DNA of 64,000 nucleotides from Molanna angustata (GCA_963576475.1 OY754972.1:13752811-13816810), one strand, 5' to 3'. Positions 21,561 to 33,082 are shown, counted from the stretch's first letter. Numbers and translations are program-made. The notes: generated by a model from the sequence alone, not told the origin.

Positions 21561-22235
21561 AGATTACGATCGAGATTAGATAATAATTGAGTACTTTTTT
21601 AAGATAAACACAAGAACGTATTAAGATCATGTTATGGTAATGTATACAGTGCGTAAATTGCATTTTCTATTGTTAAAAGTAAAAAGAATGTATGAAATAT
21701 CAGAATATTTGACGTTCTTGTTCATTATAACTATACCATGTAAATATTTCAATAAATCTTAACACAAGTTGGCTTGCCAAATAAAAGCCGGTGCATAGTT
21801 TAAATATTAGCAACTATAAATTAAAAACCAGGGAAGGAAAATAATAATAATGCGAGCTTCTGATGCATTCGTTTGAGAAACGCGGTTTTACATGTTACCA
21901 AATGAGTATCTTCATTAACTAATTTTTACAATTTTTTAATTGAAAATAAAATGAATTTTTTTAATTAAATAAAATTTTTAAAATTTTTATAATTGTTACA
22001 TTTTTATAATTTTCGTTTTCTGTGTGAATTTGTATTCATTTTGGAAATAAACCATAGTAAAATTTAAACTTTGGTAATTTTTGGTAATTTGGTTTGTGAA
22101 TAGTACCTAATTAACAAGTAAAAAAAACTAATTATTTAAATTCGTCGTAATAAATGATAAAGAATAAAAATCGTGATCATACAAACTTAATGAAAAATAG
22201 GTTAAAATAATGTGGAAAAACATTATAAATAAGTA
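21561..22235. other. AT-rich intergenic stretch, nothing recognised
   Basis: Very A/T rich, with ATTTTTAATTAAA-type runs near 21930-22010. No gene or repeat recognised. Confidence 0.4.
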
Positions 22236-22330
22236 AATAATAAACACTTCCTTGCACCATGCACAAGTGGCGAGTTTATTGCCAAATGCCAATTTCTTCC
22301 AACTAACCAGTTTTTCCAGCACAGAGAATC
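22236..22330 (-). mobile_element. SINE-A copy 3, tail portion
   Basis: On the minus strand: GATTCTCTGTGCTGG, GGTTAGTTGGAAGAAATTGG, GGCAATAAACTCGCCACTTG and GGAAGTGTTTATT. This matches the distal half of the SINE-A copies at 47450 and 60458. The tRNA-like head is missing. Confidence 0.65.
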
Positions 22331-22775
22331 AATTATTACTCAGTGAAAATATTTACTAATTAAATAAAAAACCATTTACTAAATAAATAAATATGTTGAA
22401 AAAAAAAGAAATTATTTTTCTTTCATCGACAAAAATATAATGTTATTAATTTAATGTAAAACCAAACCAATGTTTATTAGTTATTATGTATGACTTTTGA
22501 GATTTTTTATGAAGATTAACAAAACGTTACGTATTTTAATACGCACTTACGTTTCTATCATCATAATTAATGTCAAAAAATGAACTCTTCAAGATAAATA
22601 ATATTAGGTATGTAATACAAATCTAAATCAAATCAAAACCGAATAGTAATAAGCTAATTATTGTTTGATATCAGTCAATCTATTTTAATATGACAAATCT
22701 ATAATCTTTTGAGTGCAAACAGATTGATAAAATCAAAAGAAAACTTGTTAAATAATCAAACGATTGAAAATAGGC

Positions 22776-23600
22776 ATACAAAATAGTAGATATTATACAC
22801 TCACTATATTTTATAGATATACAAAATAGTAGATATTATACACTCACTATATTTTATAGATATACAAAATAGTAGATATTATACACTCACTATATTTTAT
22901 AGATATACAAAATAGTAGATATTATACACTCACTATATTTTATAGATATACAAAATAGTAGATATTATACACTCACTATATTTTATAGATATACAAAATA
23001 GTAGATATTATACACTCACTATATTTTATAGATATACAAAATAGTAGATATTATACACTCACTATATTTTATAGATATACAAAATAGTAGATATTATACA
23101 CTCACTATATTTTATAGATATACAAAATAGTAGATATTATACACTCACTATATTTTATAGATATACAAAATAGTAGATATTATACACTCACTATATTTTA
23201 TAGATATACAAAATAGTAGATATTATACACTCACTATATTTTATAGATATACAAAATAGTAGATATTATACACTCACTATATTTTATAGATATACAAAAT
23301 AGTAGATATTATACACTCACTATATTTTATAGATATACAAAATAGTAGATATTATACACTCACTATATTTTATAGATATACAAAATAGTAGATATTATAC
23401 ACTCACTATATTTTATAGATATACAAAATAGTAGATATTATACACTCACTATATTTTATAGATATACAAAATAGTAGATATTATACACTCACTATATTTT
23501 ATAGATATACAAAATAGTAGATATTATACACTCACTATATTTTATAGATATACAAAATAGTAGATATTATACACTCACTATATTTTATAGATATACAAAA
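22776..23600. repeat. Minisatellite, 19 copies of a 43-bp unit
   Basis: The unit starts ATACAAAATAGTAGATATTA and continues with TACACTCACTATATTTTATAGAT. Nineteen complete copies fill 22776-23592, followed by a partial ATACAAAA that runs into poly(A). I saw no difference between copies. No open frame crosses the array. Such uniformity implies recent expansion or homogenisation, or an assembly-filled repeat. Confidence 0.97.
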
Positions 23601-23859
23601 AAAAAAACACCGATAAAAAATGTATTCGGAATATTAAAATATGTTTTACTTACAGATCATAAAAATGATTTCATCACCAAAATAAACATAAATCCAATAC
23701 GCAAAAAGTCAATACTATAAAAGGGTTTTTTACAACACTTAAGAATATTTTTCGGTAGGCGTCTATTAAGACGACGTTGAATAAAAAAAAATGAGACTTG
23801 CAATAAAAAATATAATTTGTATTGTCGAGTGGTGTTATCTCAACAGCGGAGTAGCAATT

Positions 23860-24345
23860 CTTTGATCACACGCGTGTAGTTAAGTTTTGAAAAGATGTCG
23901 CGGAGCTTTGATAACACGTGCGGAGTAATCGCGGTGCGCCGGCAGACTAACTTATTTGAAGTGAAGATGATTACCGAGTTATCAAATCATTCTAGGAGCG
24001 GCTGATAGCGAATTTGAGCGTGGAAGAGGTCAGGTCCGAAGGGAGGAGGGGAGTGTGTGTATACTGTTGTATGAAGTGAGGAGTTGAGACAAACCTATTC
24101 GTCACTTGAGCGGATGTTCATCTGAATTGAGATGCTGTGCAATCGTCATTGATTGGATTGTATCGTATAATGACCGATGCTACGAACTGAAGACGAACGC
24201 ACCTGATGGTTTTGTAATGCGTTGTTGTATATCAAAACTCAAAACAAATGGTAAAAATAAGAAAGCTGTGATCAAATTTACAGATATTCATGTCTTTACG
24301 AACATAACAGCTTATACTTACCACAGCTTTAATATCTAGAGCGCA
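23860..24345 (+). promoter_or_regulatory. GC-raised segment, candidate promoter or exon
   Basis: Just downstream of the minisatellite, GC rises (CACACGCGTG, CACGTGCGGAGTAATCGCGG, GCGCCGGC). This contrasts with both flanks. A methionine-started 36-codon frame occupies 23895-24005, and a second frame from a TTG codon covers 24106-24339. Neither matches a TE seen here. It may be an exon or regulatory block of a host gene, but no splice pair could be proved. Confidence 0.25.
23895..24005 (+). CDS. Short unrecognised ORF (36 codons)
   Basis: Starts ATGTCGCGGAGC after AAAAG, a fair initiation context, and stops at TGA 24003-24005. The peptide begins MSRSFDNTCGVIAVRRQTN, without signal peptide or membrane segment. 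Its codon composition is richer in G and C than surrounding DNA. I do not recognise it. It could be an upstream ORF, a coding exon fragment or chance. Confidence 0.2.
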   Translation: MSRSFDNTCGVIAVRRQTNLFEVKMITELSNHSRSG

Positions 24346-26154
24346 TAATTTCTATTTTTTTCTAAGTAATGATTTCAAAATTATAAAACTTTTTTTTTTT
24401 TATATGAAGAGTGGCTGGAAAGCATCAATACATACATGAGGTGACAATGATTTCGCACATATGTCACCCCTGAACCGCGCCAAAATTATTGAAATGTTGT
24501 CTCTTTTGAGATGTTGCACATTTGTCATTAAATCTAATTGACTCCTGACAGGGAAAAAAAACAATGTTTGCATATATGCAACTATTATTATGTACATAAA
24601 TTGAATTCGATTTAATCTACAAAGTATTAAAATATATTATATATCATAATTCAATTGATCCTATCCAAGCTACATATTTTTTTATCCTGTTAATTTCAAA
24701 ACTGATACAATGTATATTATGTTGGTGAATTCTCCTAATCACAAAGACTTATGTTACGAAGCCTTACCTACATTTAAGTTAAAACATAAACTCATTACTA
24801 ATTCATGAATACATAATGTTGGTACTTAATCGATAAAAAATGAATTTGTTCAATCGATAAATTAACATAATTAGAGAGAAAATGAATGTATGTAGATTTA
24901 CAAAAATAGTTATTGACGATAATTTGGCGAAAATCCCAACGTAAGTAGTCTAAATTGGTTCACTAGTCAAAAATTTTATTGTTTGTCATGGTCAAGTTCG
25001 TCAGAATTAACGTCTCGTCATTAGCAGGGGGTTTAGGAAAAACCGGATATTCGTTCTTCGTGCATATTTTAATCTACTGTGGTTTTCTTTATTGTGGAGA
25101 ATTCCATATCATTTACTATGTTTTTTTGTTATATAGTTATAATATCATTGCGTAACTCCCAATAGTAAAATCTTGCTTATACTTCATCATTGCAAGACCA
25201 AGAGAAACCAAAACTTATAAAAACAATAGTTTCGCTAAACTAAAATACTAGAGTCTATATAGTATAAATGTTCAATACTGAAAGTATATTGTTTTTGACG
25301 AAAGTAAATACCTGATTGAAAAGAAATAAATGGAAATTCGAACCAATATATACCTGCAAAATGGCTTTGCATACTTTATACATACAAAAATTGTATCATT
25401 GTACTGTATTACATTTTTTTACATAATATTTATTTAGTCAAGTAAATGTTTTTGATTCATAGTCGTAAAGATTGATTAAAAATTAAAACTGATTAGATGA
25501 TATTTTGCAATAATTTATCAAACTTGATTATGAAGCATTTATACAAACAAAATTATCATTCTCATTGATATATCTCCGATATCTTTTATCTTTTGTACGA
25601 GTGATTTTTTTGAATAAAACGTGTGCGTGACATTTTGGATCATTTTTTTGTTATTATGAAATAAACACACTTATTGATTGAGCGATTATGAAGCTTATAG
25701 GTACCTACCAATAATATTTACACTTTAAACACTTAACACTTTACCCCAGTAACTCTCCGCATAGATCGATATATTATCTAATGTCCATCTAGGGCAGGTC
25801 GCCATTCGTCATTAATTTTTGTATTCGCACAGAGTCTCCAAACACTGGAAAACCTTTTAGCACAGGCGTCAGTGATTTAAATTTGATTTGTTGAAATTTT
25901 GATGGCTTCAAGATAGATAAAAAGATATCTTAAATCAAATCTCTTCACAATGTCCGGCGTTAATTCATTATAAAAATCTTGGCCCATTTTAAAGAAATCT
26001 GTAATAGCCGAACAGTGTAGGTACATTTTCACATTTTTTCATATTTATATACGCTTTAACGATGAATTGTAAAATGCTAGAATCCTCACATTTTCCCCAC
26101 AAAATCCCATTCCCCTGCAATTTCGGGAATTCCCCACAAATTGGCAATGTTGCA
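24346..26154. other. AT-rich intergenic stretch, nothing recognised
   Basis: Several short frames without features. No repeats shared with other parts of the window were found. Confidence 0.4.
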
Positions 26155-27425
26155 TAAGACCCCGTTCCCACTTGTCATGTGTAAGGTCCGACAAAATGTC
26201 GGGTGATCTAGTGGAAATACATTTGGAATGGAGATGTTCATATTTACACGATAACGACAAGTTAGTGCGAAGCTCCATTTAAAATGTATTGCCACTAGAT
26301 CACCCGACTTGTCGGACCCAGTGGCGGCTCCCCCAAAGGGGCTCTCGGGCTGAGCCCTCCCAAAAATTTTGTTCGATAGATTCCAAAAATATTTGCTAAA
26401 TTAATTCTGGAAATTCATTTTTTTTTTTTTTTAATAAATGTGTTTCTACCTTACGGTTGTAATAGTAAAATACTGCAATAGTTCGTTTCATACAGCGAGA
26501 TTCTATGAAAAATTTTGTTCCGCGGGCACAATGTACTTGCGCCCGAAGAACTGTATGTAAACTCATATAATTGATTCCAATGCCGTAGTACAATATAATG
26601 CGAAATGTATGGAGCTCTCGGGCACGTTCCTATATATGTTCATGAATTTACCGGAATATATCTCTTTCCAGTAAGTTGTAGATGAATTAGTGTATTTATG
26701 AACACAACTAATATTAGCGTCTGCGCACTTCGCAATAAGCGGTCAGCTGGAGTGCTGAAGGCCGTTGATGACAGCGCGCCATTTTGCATGTTGTGTTGTG
26801 GTTGTGTTTGCAGAATGATGAAATACGGTTAATTTAATATTTTTTATGATAATTTTTGACAATAGTACACGGTGAATAGTATACATAATTTAATTTCGCG
26901 TTACTTGAATTACGTTGATCGTGTGAATGTGAAAAAATAAGGGTCTCCCGGCCAATCATCTCATTATCTCAAATTAGTTCTTGTAAATCACGTAAATATA
27001 TTCGAAGTTTTAAGATGAATTTGTAATAAAAAACGTCATGGCTTTGCAGGTGTAGTGAAAAGAATTCGTATTGCGGGCGCAGTGAAATGTTGTTGTCCGT
27101 GTTTACTTTTTGACAATAATTCTGATGTAGGTATTTAATTCTGACTGACAAAAACAACTAAATCCAACATGTATGATATATGATCCACCCGACCCCCTTT
27201 TCTTTCAGGTATTGTAATTGCAGCTTAACATGAGAGTGATGATAAACACTGATCATGCATATGCATGAAAATAATATTTTTTCACCTCTGTCGAAATTTC
27301 ACAAGTGCACTGAATATTTTCTCCTTTTAAATACACATTTCCTTTCAAGAAAAAAATTGAGCCCCTCTAATATTTTAGGTCACCAGCCGCCACTGGTCGG
27401 ATCTAACACAAGTTGGAACAGGCCG
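26155..27425. mobile_element. Small foldback MITE, split by a hAT MITE
   Basis: GTCGGGTGATCTAGTGG and AATACATTT at 26186-26224 reappear inverted at 26282-26317 (GTATTGCCACTAGATCACCC). The outer flanks pair too: CCGTTCCCACTTGT before it and ACAAGTTGGAACAGG after the hAT insertion at 27408-27422. Without the hAT insert the element is roughly 200 bp with arms of about 70 bp. Superfamily unknown. Confidence 0.7.
26319..27395. mobile_element. hAT MITE 2 (1,077 bp) with 8-bp target duplication
   Basis: The ends are CAGTGGCGGCT and its complement. The flanks are GTCGGACC (26311-26318) and GTCGGATC (27396-27403), an 8-bp duplication with one change. Left end GGGGCTCTCGGGCTGAGCCC and right end GAGCCCCTCTAATATTTTAG match hAT MITE 1, and CGGGCACAATGTACTTGCGC matches its palindromic centre. 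The interiors otherwise differ in length and sequence. No transposase frame. Confidence 0.92.
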
Positions 27426-27559
27426 TAACCATCTCGATGTGAATCCATCAGTTCACTTCCATTCTATTAATGAAAACTTCCAAAACTCTTTCTTATATAT
27501 TATAAACAAAGCTTTTCACGATAGTGATATTGAACTGTATAAAAAAAATAAAGAGTTTT

Positions 27560-27765
27560 ATTGTATCCATTCATACCATATACCACTATGTGGGGTAACT
27601 AGCGACTGGTATGCGGGTGTGAATTATATTATAAAATGAAGCCTAAAATGGTAAAAATTAGAATTGGTGGTGAACCTCATTACTGAAATATGTGAGATGT
27701 TATTTTTCCAGTTGTACTTTCGATCACTCGGCTCTTACGGGACACCCGATATAATAGAAGAGTGG
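27560..27765 (-). mobile_element. SINE-B copy 1
   Basis: It contains CCATTCATACCATA, CTATGTGGGGTAAC, GGTGGTGAACCTCATTACTG, TGTGAGATGTTATTTT and CACTCGGCTCTTACGGGACA, in the order seen at 55108, 62206, 62934 and 63660. On the element's own (minus) strand the GAATG-type tail comes last. The 66-codon frame over it is accidental. Confidence 0.7.
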
Positions 27766-27816
27766 AAGCACTATTCTAAGCAGGTATCTCACAGCTGAGT
27801 TCATTTAATGTGCTCA

Positions 27817-28500
27817 TTTATTTATTTATTTTATTTATTTAAAAAAAGGATATAAGTACACAATATTTACAGATTATTATATAATGATTACTTATTTATG
27901 AATGACTCAACTTCAAAAAGAGAATTATCTCATGTTTTGAAGTGAGTCACATTTCACAAAAACATACAAATTAACTAATTCTACAAAAATCTTAACCTAG
28001 GCATCATATAAAGGAACATTTATATTGATATAAACTAAAAAGTAAGCACAAACTTGACAACCCAAGCAAAATATATATAAATAACATAAAAAAAGAAATA
28101 TATAAATAATAATATAAAGTAATCACAAATCATAACAAAAAAAGTAAAACAAAACAAAAATTTGAATGTTACTTTAGATATTCTTTTAATTTTACCAAGA
28201 ATTTATTAATATTGTTTTCTGCTAATTTTTTAAACTGTACTGGTAAATCATTGTACCACTTTACCCCATAATATGAGTAATGATTTTGGCCGAAAGATGT
28301 ATTTTTTTTGGGATTTTAATCATTCCACTTGTGCGAGGTCCTGTACTTATATTATCTATAGGATAAATTTTATTGACAAAATATTCTTTACATATTTGCT
28401 TAATTGCATTTCTTCTGTATAAAATATGTAATTTTGTGGCTTTAAATTCTGAGAATAATTGCTTAGTAGGAAAGTCATTTCTGTTAAATATTTACATACC
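27817..28500 (-). pseudogene. LINE C-terminus and 3' UTR
   Basis: On the minus strand a frame from about 28490 reads NRNDFPTKQLFSEFKATKLH, RRNAIKQICKEYF, YPIDNISTGPRTSG, then after a one-base shift in an A run HYSYYGVKWYNDLPVQFKKL, to TAA at 28169-28171. This is the usual LINE ORF2 ending (a WYNDLP-like word, then a basic helix). The 3' UTR runs to an AAATAAATAAA tail at about 27817-27845. 5'-truncated. Similar in type to 56565-56860. Confidence 0.7.
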
Positions 28501-29094
28501 AAGTTTTGCAGCCGACTTAATTTACGGAACTAATATTGCATTAGTGATAAAAAATATTTAATTCCATCGAACAAAATACTACGGTCATAAAAAATGTATT
28601 AATCCGTTTGTTGGTTCTACATAGTACATTGTAAATATTATTCATAACAAGTACACGAAAGAAGCATTGTTTTTATTGATTTAGTCTTAAGATAGTCTTT
28701 TATAAATAAAACACGATCGCGAATGATAATAATAGTTGTTATCGTAAGACTTGAGATTACCTTTATACAAATAAATAGGCAAAATCTTTGTTTTACAATT
28801 CAAATTAAATGGGTCGAGTTTTAAGTGAACTCTTCATAAGGTGTGAAGTATTTACACTCGAGTTTTGGTAAATTACAATAAAAATATTATATTTATTGAT
28901 AAATATTTCTAATTATAATCAGAAAATACACATTGGATATATATAAATAAACGAGTGGGTTGTGGCCAACACTAAACTCTCCACACCATTGTAAGCATTC
29001 ATTTTTTTCTTCTTGAAAGGTTGACAAAAACATTGTCACTAAACTCGTATTCACTTTCTACATCATAACTCATAAAATTGCATTACTAGCAAGA
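28501..29094. other. Intergenic stretch with an F1 end fragment
   Basis: At 28952-28986 AACGAGTGGGTTGTGGCC, then CAACACTAAACTC, matches the start of family F1, but the rest of F1 is missing. Possible further LINE remnants upstream of 28500 are too decayed to frame. Confidence 0.45.
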
Positions 29095-29215
29095 TGAGCA
29101 TGTATGAGACAGTGTATCAATGTTGATGAGGCGATGTTTATGTGTCAAGATAGAAGAATGCGGTGTTCGGTTCTCACTGCCTACCCCTTGAGGAAGATAG
29201 AAGTGGAGAGTGAAA
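29095..29215 (+). pseudogene. LINE C-terminal fragment (family also at 18985)
   Basis: One frame reads ACMRQCINVDEAMFMCQDRR, then CSVLTAYPL, and runs into GAGGAAGATAGAAGTGGAGA. It aligns with the ending of the fragment at 18985-19215. The word CTACCCGTAGAGGAAGATAG at about 46716 is a third trace of this 3' end. Confidence 0.6.
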
Positions 29216-29540
29216 AATACACATGTCTATAGAGACACATACAATATCAATATGAAGTTAATCACTCAATTTTCCCATAGAGAAGTTATTTTATTTCTGT
29301 TACATACAATTTATTTCACATTGATATGGCAGACCATAGATTTTTTCCTTTAAATGTTGACAATATTTGAATGCATTTTTGATGAGTGTATTTTTATTGT
29401 ATCAAAATTTTAAACAGTATAAAAATACCTCGATTTTGCAGACCGTGCGAGCATTTTGAAAAATTGGACAGATGAAACCATCGAGAAGAAATTAACGGAT
29501 ATCTATGGATAACTAATCAGCTCTAAGTTTTTGGACATTA
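29216..29540. other. AT-rich intergenic stretch, nothing recognised
   Basis: Nothing supportable. Confidence 0.35.
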
Positions 29541-29604
29541 TGGTTTTGTAGTAATGATGCAAATTCAAATTCAAAAAATTGGTACGTTGACAGCAGTCAC
29601 CCTC
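29541..29604. mobile_element. Isolated end of the piggyBac-like MITE family
   Basis: GTTTTGTAGTAATGATGCAAATTC, cited by its core TTTTGTAGTAATGATGC, and GGTACGTTGACAGCAGTC match an end of the element at 29699-30381. It stops one base or so before TTAA at 29605-29608. The short hairpin ACTAAATACT/AGTATTTAGT lies in the 90 bp separating the two. Confidence 0.65.
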
Positions 29605-29698
29605 TTAAGAATACTAAATACTCCAGTGTGCTAAGGAGTTAGTATTTAGTTACCTAGGACTGTGCATTCGGGTCTAAGTTCAATGACGTTCCCCTTAA

Positions 29699-30381
29699 GG
29701 GGGGGACTGCTGCCAGCGTACCTATTTTTTCAATTTGAATTTGCGTCATTACTACAAAACGAATCATTTTGAAAAAAATAACCTAGTTAGTTTGGATATT
29801 AATAAATAAAAATATACTTTAATTTTTTAATTATGTTCTGTATATATTCTTGTAGGAAAATAATAAGCATACCCCAATTTTTGACATTTATCTTAAATTT
29901 ATAAAAAACTATAAGGTATAGAGCATTATATTTTTTTATAAATAAAAGAAGATCAAAATATCTGGAAAAATACGATGTAACGTTGCATTAATGTATCAGT
30001 TTAATTTAATAAACCAAAAAAACTTATATTTCGCAATGGCGCTGAATGGAAAATAAATGTTTTTTAGGTTTATTTTCTAAACCTGAAGCATTAATGCAAC
30101 GTCACATCGTATTTTTCTAGATATTTTTGTCTTCTTTAATTTAAAAAGAAATATGTTGAACTACGCCTTATATTTTATTAAAAATATAAGATCATCGTTG
30201 AAAATCGGGGTATGCCATTATTTTTCTACAAGAATTTATACAGAACATTATCAAAAAGTAAAGATACATTTTTCTTTATGAATACCCAAACTATCTAAAT
30301 TATTTTTTTCAAAACGATTTGATAAGAAATAATGATGGTATATCAAATTGAAAAATAGGTACGTTGGCAGCAGTCCCCCCC
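29699..30381. mobile_element. piggyBac-like palindromic MITE at TTAA (683 bp)
   Basis: Flanked by TTAA at 29695-29698 and 30382-30385. The ends are GGGGGGGACTGCTGCCAGCG and the complement of CGTTGGCAGCAGTCCCCCCC. The inverted homology continues almost to the centre (for example TTTCTACAAGAAT versus ATTCTTGTAGGAAA, and GTAACGTTGCATTAATG versus CATTAATGCAACGTCAC), giving arms near 300 bp with a spacer of about 110 bp. TTAA target duplication is the hallmark of piggyBac-type transposition. No transposase is encoded. Confidence 0.85.
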
Positions 30382-30385
30382 TTAA

Positions 30386-30809
30386 TACATTTTACTGTAA
30401 ACATTTATGATTTCAAATTTGTTCCAAATAAAGTTTATTAAGTTACTAATCACAACCAACTTAACGTTGGTGTTTCGAATATGCTACGAAATTTACAGCA
30501 TTCTATTTTCAAACCACAGCGTTATAGAGCCAGTGTGAGAAACGAGGATGTTTAAAATATATTTCTTCATTAGATGTATAGATGCGAGATCATTGGCAAC
30601 GATGATATTCCCAGAAAAAGAAATGAAAAAATATGTATAAATGTGACTATATTCACATCGTTCACATAATACATTTTGAAATTAATGTTCTACTATCGAC
30701 ACATTTTGGTTAATACCGACATATTGTGGCCATAATACAGACACGTTTGTCTACCATACCAACATATTTTTTAAAATTTTATTTTTAGGTTAAAGCACAC
30801 TTATATAAG
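30386..30809. other. AT-rich intergenic stretch, nothing recognised
   Basis: Nothing supportable. Confidence 0.35.
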
Positions 30810-30820
30810 ATGGCTTAGTT
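30810..30820. repeat. Left 11-bp target duplication of the R1-clade LINE
   Basis: ATGGCTTAGTT, identical to 32076-32086. Confidence 0.88.
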
Positions 30821-32075
30821 GGGCATAAAAAATAAACTTTGCTTTGCTCCTAATAAGACATATGGCTTGGTGTTCAAAGGCTTACTTCAAAGACAGCCGT
30901 TTATTAAGTTCTTAGGAACAAATGTAAGTTTTCGGGATCAACTCACTTGCTTAGGAGTTGTTCTGGGAAGAGGACCGAGTTTTAAAAATCATGCACGATT
31001 GTGTGTCGACAAAGCTAAGTCTGCTTTTTTAAAAATCTCACACATCGCCAAGGCAAAATGGGGTTTACAGTTTCGAGTCTCTTGTCTTTTTTATAAGGCA
31101 GTTTACCTCGGCATTGCTTGCTATGCGGCTGGCTGTTGTTCTCACGCTTGTGAGCTTCAACATATACGTAGAATTTTGCTCTCAGGTCAAAGATTCGCTC
31201 TTATTGTTTTGTCCAAAGCATATGGAACGAGTCCTACCGAAGCATTGCCTATATTGACGGGCATGACACCCCTAGATCTGGAAATGCAGCGTAGAGGTGC
31301 TATTTTCAATCTAATGCGGGGCCGTAATTGGAAATGTTCTTCTTTTCCCTCCTGAGGGCCGAGTGTCACGCAATGTTCTTGAAAGAAGTGTTTTCGAAAA
31401 TTTGCTGAATATCCGGCAGTCCCGTTGGACTGCTTGCTCAGTGGGAAGAATATCATTTTTATTTTTTCCTGACGTGAGGAATCGACTTAAATCTTCGTGG
31501 GTTGTCCCCGACTTTTGGACTTCTCAATTTCTCACAGGACACGGAAATTTTAAGAGTTATCTTCACCGATTTAATATTGCCTCCTCTGCCTCATGTCAGT
31601 TCTGTCAGTGCCCAGACCAAACTTCGGAACATATCCTGTGGAATTACTGCCACCCAATGGTGTCCTCTTATAGATCGGAGCTCCTCGTTGCTGTCCATGG
31701 GCCTCTTCAAGGTCCCATTGGTCACGCGGATTTTGTGATCTCGAAGAACAATTTTAAAGCCTTTAAAAAGTTTTGTCATTGTTATGGTGCCTTACTTTTG
31801 TTAGATTCTCAGTAGGTTATTTTCTTTTACAGAGATCTTGGTCATACCCCTGATATTTCTCATTTATAAGATCTGAGGTCCACGAGTGTGAATCCTCCAT
31901 TCACATTCGTCGATTGTTCTTTTGCACTATGGTGCCGAGATTGCTAATTTAGAGGGCTCCATGAGCTACTTTTCGTGCTATGCATTTTTTTTCTTGTCGC
32001 TCACTTAGCGTTCTGTGAAGGGGCCGTTTACAGTTCCCATATGCAGAGCGGGTGGTGGTGGGAGTAAAAAAAAAC
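30821..32075 (+). pseudogene. 5'-truncated R1-clade LINE with poly(A)
   Basis: A 1,255-bp insertion between perfect 11-bp duplications, ending in nine A's. The first frame (30821-31355) holds LCFAPNKTY, LGVVLGRGPSFKNHARLCVD and KAKWGLQ. It continues with AVYLGIACYAAGCC, ILLSGQRFALIVLSKAYGTS and PTEALPILTGMTPLDLEM, the thumb and post-RT region of R1/TRAS-type ORF2. A one-base shift near 31350 moves to a second frame (about 31350-31815) with FLTGHGNFKSYLHRF and the C-terminal zinc knuckle CQFCQCPDQTSEHILWNYCH. It stops at TAG. The 3' UTR (31816-32065) resembles 7370-7482. The R1 clade is known for rDNA-specific members, but this copy is not in rDNA. Apart from the shift it is well preserved. 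Confidence 0.88.
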
Positions 32076-32086
32076 ATGGCTTAGTT
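32076..32086. repeat. Right 11-bp target duplication of the R1-clade LINE
   Basis: Second copy of ATGGCTTAGTT, directly after the poly(A). Confidence 0.88.
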
Positions 32087-32194
32087 AACATTTTTATGAA
32101 TGAAAAATATGGACCAATTACTTTTTTTTAAATAAGTCATTATACCTAATTTTGAGTAAAACGAGAAGCAATATTTGCATGAGAAATAAATTTA

Positions 32195-32275
32195 AATAAA
32201 TTTCTCCTCTGTTCTCTGGGATCGAACCCAGGACGCCCGCACAGAAGCCAAACGGTTTCATTCATTTTGAAGTCG
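32195..32275 (-). mobile_element. SINE-A copy 4, head part
   Basis: On the minus strand GTGCGGGCGTCCTGGGTTCG leads into ATCCCAGAGAACAGAGGAGA and AATTTATTTAAATTTATTTC. It matches the head and body of SINE-A. The LINE-like tail is missing. Confidence 0.65.
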
Positions 32276-32752
32276 GTTATTTTATATGAAAGATAATGCT
32301 ATGCTATCAACACAGATGAGTTACTACGTATTTCGTTCAAAGCTAAGATTTCTTTGTATGAGTATGACACTTTGTAATTAAATTATTATGTAGATTAAAT
32401 TGCCATTTGGAAATGTTACGAGTACGTCATAATAGCATAAATAAATAATAAATTATTAGGCGGTTCAATAATAGATCGTTACAAGATGATTATCGTTTGG
32501 GTGACAATATTTTGTGCAAACAACGAAATATAAAATACGGCGGACATCTTTCATATTTGTTAGCGGGTATGCATTAATTAATGTCGCGATGTACCTAATC
32601 TAACCTATCATAGACACCTCGACCTAATTTGCAGGAAATTTTTTTATACTAGGTTTTATGGGGCCCATTCGTAACCGTCTTCATTAAGGTCTATTTTTAA
32701 ATATATTACCTACCTACATTACTTCGTATACCATGGTTTCATAGATTAAGCT
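32276..32752. other. AT-rich intergenic stretch, nothing recognised
   Basis: Nothing supportable. Confidence 0.35.
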
Positions 32753-33082
32753 CATAGATTTTCATATAATATACTAGATGGAGTACTCCGTGCTATGAGT
32801 GAGTCGTGGTATATTGCGCGTTTGAAGTCTTGGTTGGGAACATATTGCAGTTTTCCATACATTTCAACACTTCCTAGATGACAATTCTCTAAATATTAAT
32901 CAACAAAGCGTTTTTTTCGACTAAGAAATCCGAAAACAATTGACATTAGTCGTTACTCTCTATAGAAAAACGACGTGTGATCTGCCCACCTTGTTGTCAA
33001 AAGTCCCGCAGAAAAAATCCTTACTTCAATTCATACAAAATTTGTGAATTGCGACATCTAGTATATTATATGAAAATCTATG
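32753..33082. mobile_element. 330-bp MITE with perfect 28-bp inverted repeats
   Basis: CATAGATTTTCATATAATAT plus ACTAGATG at 32753-32780 is the exact reverse complement of 33055-33082. The homology extends weakly outwards (GATTAAGCT and ATTAAACTC). No coding frame. The target duplication is unclear, so the superfamily is open. Perfect arms point to a young copy. Confidence 0.85.

Noticed and set aside
22776..23600. CRISPR array
   Set aside because: Units are contiguous with no spacers, in a eukaryotic setting without cas genes.
31187..31779. Minus-strand and alternative plus frames over the R1-clade LINE
   Set aside because: Shadows; the motif-bearing frames account for the region.
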